Shown: positions 1 through 8,197, numbered from the stretch's first letter. The stretch is 59,268 nucleotides of DNA from Candidatus Omnitrophota bacterium (GCA_028712375.1 JAQTQG010000007.1:1-59268), one strand, 5' to 3'. A program made the numbers and translations. The notes: generated from the sequence alone by a model not told the origin.

Positions 1-13
1 GCGAAGTGAACGC
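1..13. repeat. Possible truncated copy of the GA/GA hairpin repeat
   Basis: The first bases share the 11-mer CGAAGTGAACG with the hairpin at 5320-5342. They read as a GAA loop, GT, GA and part of a 3' arm. The 5' half would lie outside the window, so the fold cannot be checked. Called only because of the match to the better copies at 10 kb and 42 kb. Confidence 0.35.
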
Positions 14-34
14 ATAAGGCGAATTCTTTACTGG

Positions 35-1480
35 TTATTTATTAAATACTTCTTTTAAGATGGTACAAGCGATATTCTCTGCCAACAGGCGGTTGCCTTT
101 CTCTGTGCAGTGGCCGAAGTCTCCGGCAAACATATCACGGAAATACTCTTTATAGCCGGATTTCTGTAACGCCTCTTTAAAGATCTTTTCGTTGTCGACA
201 AAGATAACTCCTTTATCATCAGGGAAAATCTTCTTCAGCGGTTCTACGCTGCGCACCGGGTACTGCACACAAACCAGTTTTATCTTCTGCCGGGATAGAA
301 TTTCCTTTAACCTGCGGTAGTTATGCACAATAATTGGATGATAATAATTCAGCCTTAATGCATTTGCCTTTCTGGCATACTCTTTTGCCAATTCCGGTTT
401 TCCTATTTGCTCATAAAAAGACAGCAGGGCTCCATAAACGTATGCGTTTTCAGGATTACGTTCCAAGGCTCGTTTAAATAAAACTTCCGCTTGAGTATTT
501 TTATCTTGATTCTTATAAGACCATCCCAACACAAGGCAAGCAGTAGTATTGCCGGGATTAAGCTCCAAAGCTTTTCCGAATGCTTCTTCGGCCTGAAAAT
601 ATTTTCCTTGGCTGCGATACAACCACCCTAACTCGGTATAAACATTGTCATTTTTAGGGTTTAGCTCGGCTGCTTTCTTAAGCGCAATTTCAGCTAATGA
701 ATACTTCTGTTGATCGCGGTAAAGCCAGCCCAATCCGGCGTAAGCACTATCATTTTGCGGGTTAAGTTCCAAAGCTCGTTTAAATAAAATTTCCGCCTGG
801 ATAAATTTTCCCTCATTCCGGTAAAGCCAGCCCAACCCGGCGTAAGCATTATCATTTTGCGGGTTATGCTTAATAAAATCCTTAAGCAGCTTTTCAGCAG
901 GAATAAACTCCATGCTATATTTTTCGTACTTAGTTCCCGCCGGATTATTCCGGCAGCATAATCCGGCCTCCCGGGCCTTATTCATGATGTGCAGCCAGAG
1001 AAGCCTGGCTAATTTATAGGTTTGCAGGGATTTTAAAAATGGCGGATGTTTCGAATCAATGCTTGTTTCAAGAGGAATATAATCCCCCCGGTCATTAATC
1101 CCCATCATTGCTACCACCATATCCGGATGATATTGCGCAAGATAAGATTCCAGGTTGTTTAAAATAGTCGGGGTATTTGTGCCCCGCAACCCCTTATCAA
1201 TCACGCTGAAATGTATGCCGATGTTACGTTGGTTTAATATTTCTTCCAGGAAAGGAGGATACTGGTTTTGGGTAGTGGATTCTCCCAGGCAGAGGATACG
1301 ATAGGCGCCCTTCTGCTTGATGGATTGGTAGTTACGGTGCTCCTGTATAGACAAAATGATAAACCCGCCCAATCTCAGGCTGGACTCCAGGAGAATGAAA
1401 AAAAACAATATTCCGAATGTAACCAGCAATAACCTTTGTTTAAAAAATGCCCCCGGCACTAAAACTTTTTTATTAGGCAT
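35..1480 (-). CDS. Membrane-anchored SGNH-hydrolase-like protein with internal TPR array
   Basis: About 481 residues. An N-terminal hydrophobic segment (about residues 15-45) suggests a membrane anchor. It is followed by an SGNH/GDSL-like first half: a GEST block near residue 67 whose Ser would be the nucleophile, and a MGIND block near 127. Five or so TPR units follow (about 190-375), each near 34 residues with the repeated LNPxNDxxYxxLGWLYR pattern. The C-terminus returns to the hydrolase fold with a D-x-x-H block (DFGH, about 454-457), the usual Asp/His pair. The TPR array therefore appears to sit inside the hydrolase domain. Neither start (GTG 1489 or ATG 1480) has a Shine-Dalgarno; ATG is chosen. 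SGNH proteins of this layout are often tied to polysaccharide acylation; the substrate is unknown. Confidence 0.7.
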   Translation of the reverse strand: MPNKKVLVPGAFFKQRLLLVTFGILFFFILLESSLRLGGFIILSIQEHRNYQSIKQKGAYRILCLGESTTQNQYPPFLEEILNQRNIGIHFSVIDKGLRGTNTPTILNNLESYLAQYHPDMVVAMMGINDRGDYIPLETSIDSKHPPFLKSLQTYKLARLLWLHIMNKAREAGLCCRNNPAGTKYEKYSMEFIPAEKLLKDFIKHNPQNDNAYAGLGWLYRNEGKFIQAEILFKRALELNPQNDSAYAGLGWLYRDQQKYSLAEIALKKAAELNPKNDNVYTELGWLYRSQGKYFQAEEAFGKALELNPGNTTACLVLGWSYKNQDKNTQAEVLFKRALERNPENAYVYGALLSFYEQIGKPELAKEYARKANALRLNYYHPIIVHNYRRLKEILSRQKIKLVCVQYPVRSVEPLKKIFPDDKGVIFVDNEKIFKEALQKSGYKEYFRDMFAGDFGHCTEKGNRLLAENIACTILKEVFNK

Positions 1481-1516
1481 AAGACGCACTATGTTTTTTA
1501 TAATTTAATTCTTATT

Positions 1517-2902
1517 CTAACCCATCCGCTGTTCTTCTTTTAATATTTTATCGCGGTCCGCATTTGCGTGTTGATGAGCGACTCCTTGCACAGCAAGTTG
1601 TTTCATTAAGCACTGATAACGCCTCCGGCGTATCGCAGGCGTATTCGCGGCAGATTCCCAGGTGTCCTGCGCTTTATTAAGTGCATAAATGCCATATCTC
1701 TCTGGATGTAAAGCCAAATCATTACCACCAACAAAACAATGCGGGCAAACTGAAATATTCGTCACATACTTTCCTACTCGCGCAGTAAACTCAGAGGTCA
1801 GCTTAAAATCTTCTTCGGTTTCTTCCGGATAACCAATAATAAAATCGATAGTCACTAAAACACCTGCCCGGTACATAACCTCAAGCATTCTTTCGGCCTG
1901 CGCAGCAGTATAAGGCCTTTTCATGCTTTTTAAAATACGGTCGGAGCCGGATTGCACCCCTATGCCCCAAGAATTAAAACCTGCGCGTTTTAACTTAAGC
2001 ATTACTTCTTCTTGCAGCATTAACGGGTTAACTTGTCCAAAGCCGCTAAATTCCTCAATATGAATATTTTCTCCGATAATAAGATCGCACAATCTAAGCA
2101 GCTGAGGCATATTGGCATTCATGGCATGATCGCAGGATTGAAACTTTTTCATAAAAGGATACCGGGAAAAACAATGCCGCATTTCTTCAAAAATATTCTC
2201 CGGGCTACGGTATCTAAAATTCCGCCATACCGAACGCCGTGTACAGAAAGAACAATTCCAAGTACACCCTCTGCCCAGCAGGATAGGATACGCTGACAAA
2301 AGATACTTATTAAAATCAAAATGCGCATAGTCAGGAAAAGGCAACAAATCTAAATCCCCGATTTCCTCCCTCCAGCCGCCATCAACTATTTCCCCGTCTA
2401 TTCTCCGGAAGCAACCTGCGATCGCCCGTTTAGAATTTTCTGACTCAACGATTTCCGATAAAGTGGCCTCACCTTCGCCATATACAATATAATCTACACC
2501 ATCTCCAATAACATAACTAAGCGAAGATCCCATATATGAACACCATGGTCCGCCGAATACTACTTTTATGTCTTTATTTCTAGCCTTGACCATTTGTGCA
2601 ATCTGCAGGGAAAAATACAATTGCGAATGCCAAACAGAAAACCCAACAACATCCGGGGCAAAATCTAATATCTGCTGAACCCAGGCCTCTACAATATGTT
2701 TGTTTTTATTAAAAAGCCGCTCCTGATTCCCAAGATCACACCAAATATCGGTATCACAATCATCCGATACCGGTATTTCTACATTAAAATCATGCAGATA
2801 AACTTCATGACCGCGTTTTTTTAAATACGCCGACAAATAAGCAATATCAATGGGGGGAAGATTACTGAAACGCACCGGAAAGATAAACAAGCCTACTCTC
2901 AT
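1517..2902 (-). CDS. B12-binding-domain radical SAM protein
   Basis: 461 residues. The N-terminal ~170 residues resemble a cobalamin-binding Rossmann domain (VVGFSVWHSQ, VVFGGPW, YIVYGEGE). The canonical DxHxxG cobalamin ligand motif is not obvious. The radical SAM domain carries the cluster motif C213-x3-C217-x2-C220 within GRGCTWNCSFC. A late GVQSG motif and FIIGYPEET support the fold, as in the Elp3/MiaB-like B12 radical SAM group. Such enzymes often methylate or rearrange lipids or secondary metabolites; the substrate cannot be told here. No Shine-Dalgarno precedes ATG, and a good promoter lies 6 nt upstream, so the mRNA may be leaderless. Confidence 0.88.
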   Translation of the reverse strand: MRVGLFIFPVRFSNLPPIDIAYLSAYLKKRGHEVYLHDFNVEIPVSDDCDTDIWCDLGNQERLFNKNKHIVEAWVQQILDFAPDVVGFSVWHSQLYFSLQIAQMVKARNKDIKVVFGGPWCSYMGSSLSYVIGDGVDYIVYGEGEATLSEIVESENSKRAIAGCFRRIDGEIVDGGWREEIGDLDLLPFPDYAHFDFNKYLLSAYPILLGRGCTWNCSFCTRRSVWRNFRYRSPENIFEEMRHCFSRYPFMKKFQSCDHAMNANMPQLLRLCDLIIGENIHIEEFSGFGQVNPLMLQEEVMLKLKRAGFNSWGIGVQSGSDRILKSMKRPYTAAQAERMLEVMYRAGVLVTIDFIIGYPEETEEDFKLTSEFTARVGKYVTNISVCPHCFVGGNDLALHPERYGIYALNKAQDTWESAANTPAIRRRRYQCLMKQLAVQGVAHQHANADRDKILKEEQRMG

Positions 2903-2908
2903 ATCAAC

Positions 2909-2937
2909 ATATTACAACGCCACCCACAGGCTGTCAA
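2909..2937 (-). promoter_or_regulatory. Sigma70-like promoter of the radical SAM gene, predicts leaderless mRNA
   Basis: On the minus strand TTGACA (2937-2932), a 17-nt spacer and TAATAT (2914-2909). Only 6 nt separate the -10 from the ATG at 2902, so transcription should begin at or within a base of the start codon. The gene has no Shine-Dalgarno. Confidence 0.7.
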
Positions 2938-3181
2938 AGGCTTTACTGTTTGGCATACACAACCGGGGCTGCCTGCGCACTTATCCATAGCACAGGTATA
3001 AAACAATGAACTCTATCGGCTGGAAAGCAGCCAAATTATAAATATTCAGTTTGAGCATATGAAAGCAAGCGGCTTATAGAACAAACAAAGCGGGTAAGCA
3101 TAAGTTGCTGCGCGAATTAATCCCTGGGGTTACAGCCTGGCTCAGGATAAAGTGTCAAGTATCGGGAAAACCCACGCGCAT
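2938..3181. other. Intergenic stretch with no recognised feature
   Basis: Between the radical SAM promoter and the tRNA terminator there are about 240 bases. I see no convincing ORF, RNA family motif or strong inverted repeat on either strand. Confidence 0.5.
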
Positions 3182-3229
3182 AAAAAAATAAGCGGCATTT
3201 TCTTGCCACTTACATATAAAAAATGCCGA
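3182..3229 (-). terminator. Intrinsic terminator of tRNA-Phe
   Basis: On the minus strand CGGCATTTT (ending inside the tRNA 3' acceptor strand) pairs with AAAATGCCG, followed by CTTATTTTTTT. The 5' arm overlaps the last bases of the tRNA, so terminator folding and tRNA acceptor-stem folding would compete in the primary transcript. Confidence 0.65.
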
Positions 3230-3295
3230 GAGAGGGAATCGGACCCCCCACGCCGGCCTTTTCAGGGCCGCGCTCTACCACTGAGCTATCTCGGC
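3224..3295 (-). tRNA. tRNA-Phe (anticodon GAA)
   Basis: The minus strand folds as a full cloverleaf. The acceptor is GCCGAGA/TCTCGGC with discriminator A, and the D arm is GCTC/GAGC. The anticodon stem CGGCC/GGCCG holds loop CTGAAAA, giving anticodon GAA. The T arm is closed by GGGGG/CCCTC. CCA is not encoded. The T loop reads TCCGATT, so position 55 is C instead of the usual T. Confidence 0.95.
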
Positions 3296-3375
3296 TAAAA
3301 TCATCCAATCTTTTGATATATTGTACACAAATTCCTTAAAAAGAAAAGAGAAAAAACAGGTTCCAGCGCATATTC

Positions 3376-3480
3376 TTACCTGCGCGCTTTCCTTATAAAA
3401 ACCCGGGTAAAACAAAAAACAGCCAAACCGATAATTACCCCCCAGGAAAAAACCAGGAACATCCAACCGGTTAATTTCAT
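3376..3480 (-). CDS. MetS-like small subunit of an NSS symporter
   Basis: A 34-codon ORF found by direct translation. It begins MKLTGWMFLVFSWG and ends in a basic tail RVFIRKARR, with one hydrophobic span (about residues 6-25). Its ATG overlaps the symporter's TGA stop as ATGA, so translation is almost certainly coupled. Small single-span partners of this size and TGW...SWG...FCF pattern accompany bacterial neurotransmitter:sodium symporter family members such as MetP/MetS of Corynebacterium glutamicum, where the small subunit is needed for transport. Its role here is inferred from that family. A different-frame ORF over 3275-3466 is a shadow overlapping the tRNA. Confidence 0.85.
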   Translation of the reverse strand: MKLTGWMFLVFSWGVIIGLAVFCFTRVFIRKARR

Positions 3481-5045
3481 TTTACCTCCATGCGGCCGGC
3501 TGGCCTGCGTTTCCAGGCAATCTTAACGAGAATTACCAAAATCAGAAAAACCAGCAATAAGCCCAAACGGGTAGCAAAAATAAACGGCTTATCTTGAGCT
3601 GAAACATTCTTCATCATAATTATCGGCAGCCATTCCTGCACAAACCACATCCCCAGAATAATGAATAAAAACAACGGAGTAATGTATTTAATAATAAATT
3701 TATAAACTTTGGGAATGGTCATCTCCGCGCCTTTATGTATCTCTTCCCAGGCCCGATTCATGCCGAAAACCCAAACAAAAAGCACCGTCTCAATCGTAGC
3801 AAAAACAACCAGAAAAAAAGTGCCGCCCCAAAAATCCAATTCATCAACTACCCCCCGGCTTAAGAAGAATACCGCCGGCTGGCATAAAATAAAAGAAGTT
3901 ATCCCGAAAATTTTAACCGCGCGTTTCCTTTTAATATTAAATTCGTCTTCTAAAAATGCCACTGCCGGTTGGGCTAAAGAAACCGAGGAAGTTATCCCGG
4001 CTAAGAATAAAAAAAAGAACCATAAAAACCCAAAAAGCTGCGGGGCGGGCAATTTATTCAGAACCAGGGGCATAGTTACAAAACCTAAATTAAAAACTCC
4101 GGACTGGGCAATGGATTTAATATCTGCGGGGCCGAAAAATACAAATGCCGCCGGAATAATAATACTTGCTCCCAGGATAACTTCCGCTATTTCATTAGTA
4201 GTTGCTGCGGTTAAACCGGAAAGTACCACATCATCGGCTTTTTTCAGATAACTGGCATAAGTAAGGATTACACCAATTCCCACGCTAAGGGTGAAAAATG
4301 TTTGTCCGGCCGCCTCCAGCCATACTTTAGCCGACCTAAGCGCGGAAAAATCCGGATTCCATAAAAAACCAAACCCCGCCGAAATGTTCCAATCCGGATG
4401 ATTTAAATCCGGGGCCCCCAATGTTAATACTCTGGCCATCAAAATAAGCCCAAAAATAAACAAAGCCGGCATCGCCCATCTGCAAAACTTTTCAATCCCG
4501 CCTTTAATCCCATAATAAATTACCCAGATATTCAACAAAAAAGTAACCAGAAAAAAAACATAGGCGGTAGATATGCCGCTAAAATATTGGTTTTTTTCTA
4601 TTCCCTGAAAACCGGCCAAAAAACTGCGCAGGGAATTTTGGTCCAGGAAGGTTGTATATTTACCGGTTAAAGCAAAAAAACTATAAGCTAGTGTCCAGGA
4701 TTCGATAAAGGTATAATAGATAAAAATAACCAGCGGGCCGAATATTCCGATTACTCCGAAATATTTAATAAAACGGTTCTTCTGCAGGAGGCTGTGGAAT
4801 ATTCCGGGGGCAGTGCCATGCTCAAAACCGCCTCCGTAACGGCCCAGAGTCCATTCGATCCATATTAACGGTATTCCTACAAGCAAAAGGGCAACAAAAT
4901 AGGGGATCATAAATGCTCCCCCTCCGTTTGCCGCAGCCTTGGCCGGAAAACGCAAAAAATTCCCTAAACCAATGGCTGAACCTGCCACCGCCATAATAAT
5001 TCCCAGGCGCGAGCCCCAGCTGTCCCTTTTTCTTTTTTGCCCCAT
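3477..5045 (-). CDS. Sodium-dependent amino-acid transporter, NSS/SNF family
   Basis: 522 residues with about 11-12 membrane segments. The N-terminus carries the family signature WGSRLGIIMAVAGSAIGLGN followed by FLRFP, which forms the Na+ and substrate site in LeuT-type carriers. A conserved YYTFIESW segment follows near residue 110. It imports an amino acid or related solute with Na+; the exact substrate is not visible. The next gene downstream is its 34-residue partner, overlapping by ATGA, as in MetP/MetS-type two-subunit systems. No clear Shine-Dalgarno precedes ATG; the stop of the upstream 77-residue gene lies 7 nt before it. Confidence 0.93.
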   Translation of the reverse strand: MGQKRKRDSWGSRLGIIMAVAGSAIGLGNFLRFPAKAAANGGGAFMIPYFVALLLVGIPLIWIEWTLGRYGGGFEHGTAPGIFHSLLQKNRFIKYFGVIGIFGPLVIFIYYTFIESWTLAYSFFALTGKYTTFLDQNSLRSFLAGFQGIEKNQYFSGISTAYVFFLVTFLLNIWVIYYGIKGGIEKFCRWAMPALFIFGLILMARVLTLGAPDLNHPDWNISAGFGFLWNPDFSALRSAKVWLEAAGQTFFTLSVGIGVILTYASYLKKADDVVLSGLTAATTNEIAEVILGASIIIPAAFVFFGPADIKSIAQSGVFNLGFVTMPLVLNKLPAPQLFGFLWFFFLFLAGITSSVSLAQPAVAFLEDEFNIKRKRAVKIFGITSFILCQPAVFFLSRGVVDELDFWGGTFFLVVFATIETVLFVWVFGMNRAWEEIHKGAEMTIPKVYKFIIKYITPLFLFIILGMWFVQEWLPIIMMKNVSAQDKPFIFATRLGLLLVFLILVILVKIAWKRRPAGRMEVK

Positions 5046-5052
5046 AATTTTA

Positions 5053-5286
5053 CTACATTGATTTAAGCGCTTCCTGGATTAACGGCAAGACACCTTCGGC
5101 TTCTTCTTTTACCAAACGCCCGAGCTTGGCAAAAGCATATTCACCATTTCTATCTTTAACTTCCCTAACAATTTGAATTTTTTTAGGGCCATTATTATAA
5201 GAATACACGCTCACTACAATCTTACCGGAATCATTTTCCCAGAACCGTGTAAACACCTGCGTATCTAAACTGCTGTCGTATGGCAT
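5053..5286 (-). CDS. Conserved-looking hypothetical protein, 77 residues
   Basis: Soluble and moderately charged, no signal peptide or membrane segment. The sequence alternates short hydrophobic beta-like stretches (GKIVVSVYSYN, KKIQIVREV) with a C-terminal helix-like part (EEAEGVLPLIQEALKSM). A strong Shine-Dalgarno AAAGGAGG precedes the ATG, so it is surely translated. It sits directly upstream of the NSS symporter with a 7-nt gap, suggesting one transcript. I do not recognise the family. Confidence 0.75.
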   Translation of the reverse strand: MPYDSSLDTQVFTRFWENDSGKIVVSVYSYNNGPKKIQIVREVKDRNGEYAFAKLGRLVKEEAEGVLPLIQEALKSM

Positions 5287-5319
5287 TATTTCCTCCTTTT
5301 AAGTTTCATACAGAAAAAT

Positions 5320-5342
5320 CCCCGCGAACGAAGTGAACGGGA
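5320..5342. repeat. GA/GA hairpin repeat (degenerate copy)
   Basis: Stem CCCG/CGGG, a C/A mismatch, GA opposite GA, AC/GT, and a GAA loop. It has the same plan as the copies at 10.1-10.4 kb and 42.3-42.4 kb. It lies between the MazG-like gene's stop and the start region of the 77-residue gene. Confidence 0.6.
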
Positions 5343-5349
5343 ACCCATC

Positions 5350-5658
5350 CTAAAACTTTTTTCCGTGCCGATAAGGCCGGGTCTTGTTATATTCAATTTT
5401 CTTCAATAGCGCTTTCTGTAAATCGATCTTCCGCGAACCGCAATAGTCAAAGATACGAATACAACAATCTGCCAGTTCTTCCGCCAATGCGTCTTCTGTG
5501 CCATGGTTACGCATTGCCTCCAAAGCTTCAGATAACTCCGAATGCATCAGGGCAATTAACTCTCCGTCATTACGCGTGTCATCCCACCACCCCTTACTTT
5601 TAGCAACCCGATGGCACTCTTTAATTAAATCTTTAATTACTGGTTTTTTCTTTAGCAT
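5350..5658 (-). CDS. MazG-like nucleotide pyrophosphohydrolase
   Basis: 102 residues, the size of a single-domain MazG/all-alpha NTP pyrophosphohydrolase. The metal-binding acidic helices are visible: HSELSEALEAMR (ExxE-like) and EELADCCIRIFD (ExxD). The C-terminus NKTRPYRHGKKF is typical of the family. Such enzymes hydrolyse (d)NTPs to monophosphates and pyrophosphate, often as house-cleaning. The gene begins inside the end of the upstream lipoprotein gene (26-nt overlap) with an AGGAGA Shine-Dalgarno, so translation is coupled. Confidence 0.88.
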   Translation of the reverse strand: MLKKKPVIKDLIKECHRVAKSKGWWDDTRNDGELIALMHSELSEALEAMRNHGTEDALAEELADCCIRIFDYCGSRKIDLQKALLKKIEYNKTRPYRHGKKF

Positions 5659-6097
5659 TAATCATATTCTCCTTAGAACCGGGGTTGGTTAATCCGGATA
5701 AACCGGAAAAAATCCTGCTAGCAATTTCTTCTTTCGCATAGGTGCTCGGGCTGGATACCTCAACTAATGTTTCACCTCCGGACTCCGTAAAAAATATCCC
5801 TACCGGAGTAGTATCATCCAATGAAAAATAAGTAGCAATTAATCTTTCTTCGGCATCCTGCGCGTAAATATACGATTCTTTGTCTTTTTGATTTAAGATT
5901 TCTTTGACTTTCGAATAACACCGGTCATAATCCAAAGCAAAGGATTTCTTCAGCGCATCTTTACGGTTGTCCTCTAAAACCTGCGTAGATACACCGGCGA
6001 AGCCTTTACCCATTTCCTTGATTCTGGCACAACCTAAACCAACAACCGATATTAAACAATAAATGACAACCGGTAAAATCTGATTCCGATATTTCAT
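5633..6097 (-). CDS. Putative lipoprotein, 154 residues
   Basis: The start at 6097 is chosen because AGGAGG precedes this ATG at good spacing; an in-frame start at 6127 lacks one. The product opens with MKYRN, a hydrophobic stretch and Cys23 in VGLGC, a plausible lipobox for signal peptidase II. The mature part has a Cys (DRCYSK) and mixed beta/alpha segments (ERLIATYFSLD, TPVGIFFTESGGETLVEVSS). I do not recognise a domain. It overlaps the MazG-like gene downstream and follows the patatin fusion gene by 39 nt. Confidence 0.72.
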   Translation of the reverse strand: MKYRNQILPVVIYCLISVVGLGCARIKEMGKGFAGVSTQVLEDNRKDALKKSFALDYDRCYSKVKEILNQKDKESYIYAQDAEERLIATYFSLDDTTPVGIFFTESGGETLVEVSSPSTYAKEEIASRIFSGLSGLTNPGSKENMINAKEKTSN

Positions 6098-6136
6098 TAT
6101 CCAATTCCTCCTTTTACCAACAAACAACTCAATCAG

Positions 6137-8197
6137 CTATTCATTCACCAGCTGCTTGATCTGATCTAAATGCTTACGCGCTTCTGCTTCTCCGCGCCTG
6201 GCAAATTCATCCGCCCTATGTAATTCCAGCCAGAATAATCCGGTGGTATCCGGATGCAAAACAACATCCGCTAATTCACCTTCACGCCGTGCTACCTCAG
6301 ACTGTAAAACTTCAACGCTGCTAAAAATAATATTTACAATATTCAAGTTGAAAATACTCTTCAGACGGCTAAAAAATCCAATCCGCTTAGGTTTATGGTC
6401 TTGCGCTATCAATCCGGACGGAGCTGCGTCTTTAAGTTTCTTTATTTGTTTTAGAATATCATCCCGGGAAGGAGTAACGTTAACCGCAATAATCTTCCTG
6501 ACCCCCATTTGCATCAAAGGTTCGGTAGGCAAAGGATAGGTTACCCCGCCATCAAAGAGCATTTCTTCTTTTCCCGCATCTTGCGGGATCCCGTTTTCAT
6601 TTAATACCACCTTACGGGAAAATTTAAACGGCGCAAATACGCCCGGCATAGAACAACTAGCCATTATAGCATCAACTAACGGCCCTTTATCTAAAATTTT
6701 CGGTTCTTTCTTATGCACATCGCTGGCGATAATCTTTAAAGGCAGCTTAACATCATAAAAAGTTTTATCCCCTAAATGTTTTTTCAAAAACCGGTATAAT
6801 TTATTGCCTTTAATAAAACCCAGGCGCGGCCAAGTTATATCAATCAACCCCCAAATATGCTTGGGCTCTTTGAATTCCCGGGTAATCTCCAAAATCTCCG
6901 CGCTGCTTTTACCAATCGCCCAGAGGCTGGCGATCAAGGAACCAATGCTGGAACCCACAATAACATCAATCGGGATATTCTCTTCCTCCACAACCTTTAA
7001 TACTCCCACATGGCAGAACCCGTAACCGAACCCTACGCCTAAAACTAAACCCACTAAACAATCCCCGAGCTGGCGCGCAATACGCCTGACCGCTTTAGAA
7101 TACTCGCAATCCGGCGCATCAATAATTAAACGAGAGGGAGAATCAAACTCAATCTTAGGGATCGTGGCAAAAACATCCTGGCCCAAAATCTCCAACTGAT
7201 CACTATGGCCGATCTTGGATAATTTATATTCATTAATAATTGTTTTTATCTTAGCCGGATCAAAATTAAAATCTGCCTTTAAGCGGTTAGTCAAATTATT
7301 GGTCCGCTTTAAATCACAGGGATCCGGGCTGGTCAAAATATGGATAAGATCGCTTTGATTGAGCATGCTGATAATCGAACGATCCATCGCCGCCGGAAGG
7401 TCTAAAACAATATAATGATAATCATTAACTAAAATACTTAATATTTCAATCAGCCGCTTAAGGCAAAAATCATTGCCCTCTTCATAATAAAAACAGAACA
7501 AATCGATGCCAAAGCTGCTTTTAAGGATAAAATCCGCGGGCAAAGCGTAGATGTCGGCAGCGCTGGATAAATCGAATATCGGAGGCTGTTGAATATTTAA
7601 TTTCTGGGGCAGGGTATGTATTTTGTCTTTGGATAAGATATCTAAAATAATTACCGATTTATGCGTTTCGCGGTTAAGGCTCAATGCCAGATTCAACGCA
7701 TAAATGGTTTTTCCCGCCTGGGCATAGGAGCTAAAAACTGAGATTACCGTGCTTTCAAATATTTTTTTCTGATGTACATCTTTACGTTTAAGCCTGCGGC
7801 TTAAAGAGCGGCTTAAATCGATAGCCAAATGAGGGATACTCTGTAATACAGAATTAAAATCATCTTTCTGAATTACCAGGATAGCGCAATCATTGATTGC
7901 TTCACTGCTCACTGAGTGTGTTTCATCAGTCAATAAGGATATAATGCCAAAATATTTACCACGGTGTAAATATTCCAGGATCAGGCGGTTGCCGGTTTTG
8001 TCTTTAGTATAAATTTGTACTCTGCCGGAAAGAATACAGTAAAAAGCGCTGGGGGCAGAACCTTCTTCGTAAATTACCTGTCCTTTGCGATACTCAATGA
8101 TTTGGCTTTTGGCATCAATAATCGACAGTTCTTTTTTGCTTAAACCTGCAAAAAACGGCAAACCCTTGATAATAAATTCTTTATCTTTAGGATCCAT
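6137..8197 (-). CDS. cNMP-binding / P-loop ATPase-like / patatin phospholipase fusion
   Basis: 686 residues in three parts. Residues 12-130 are a cyclic-nucleotide-binding beta-barrel (FAGLSKKELS start, GRVQIYTKD, GKYFGIISLLTDE). Residues 148-370 resemble a ParA/CpaE-like P-loop domain with a decayed Walker A (SSYAQAGKT) and IVLDLPA. Residues 383-600 are a patatin domain with nucleophile Ser417 in GSSIGS and the dyad Asp549-Gly550 in LFDGG. The oxyanion loop is VLGVGFGYGF, lacking the usual Arg of GGGxRG. The layout recalls the neuropathy target esterase (PNPLA6) group: a lysophospholipase gated by an N-terminal nucleotide-binding region. Start and upstream stop overlap as TAATG with the GH1 gene. 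Confidence 0.88.
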   Translation of the reverse strand: MDPKDKEFIIKGLPFFAGLSKKELSIIDAKSQIIEYRKGQVIYEEGSAPSAFYCILSGRVQIYTKDKTGNRLILEYLHRGKYFGIISLLTDETHSVSSEAINDCAILVIQKDDFNSVLQSIPHLAIDLSRSLSRRLKRKDVHQKKIFESTVISVFSSYAQAGKTIYALNLALSLNRETHKSVIILDILSKDKIHTLPQKLNIQQPPIFDLSSAADIYALPADFILKSSFGIDLFCFYYEEGNDFCLKRLIEILSILVNDYHYIVLDLPAAMDRSIISMLNQSDLIHILTSPDPCDLKRTNNLTNRLKADFNFDPAKIKTIINEYKLSKIGHSDQLEILGQDVFATIPKIEFDSPSRLIIDAPDCEYSKAVRRIARQLGDCLVGLVLGVGFGYGFCHVGVLKVVEEENIPIDVIVGSSIGSLIASLWAIGKSSAEILEITREFKEPKHIWGLIDITWPRLGFIKGNKLYRFLKKHLGDKTFYDVKLPLKIIASDVHKKEPKILDKGPLVDAIMASCSMPGVFAPFKFSRKVVLNENGIPQDAGKEEMLFDGGVTYPLPTEPLMQMGVRKIIAVNVTPSRDDILKQIKKLKDAAPSGLIAQDHKPKRIGFFSRLKSIFNLNIVNIIFSSVEVLQSEVARREGELADVVLHPDTTGLFWLELHRADEFARRGEAEARKHLDQIKQLVNE

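Noticed and set aside
2938-3181. Possible small RNA in the gap before tRNA-Phe
   Set aside because: No paired structure or known motif could be made out on either strand.
3275-3466. A 63-codon minus-strand ORF near the NSS gene
   Set aside because: It overlaps the tRNA and is in a different frame from the well-supported 34-residue partner protein with ATGA coupling.
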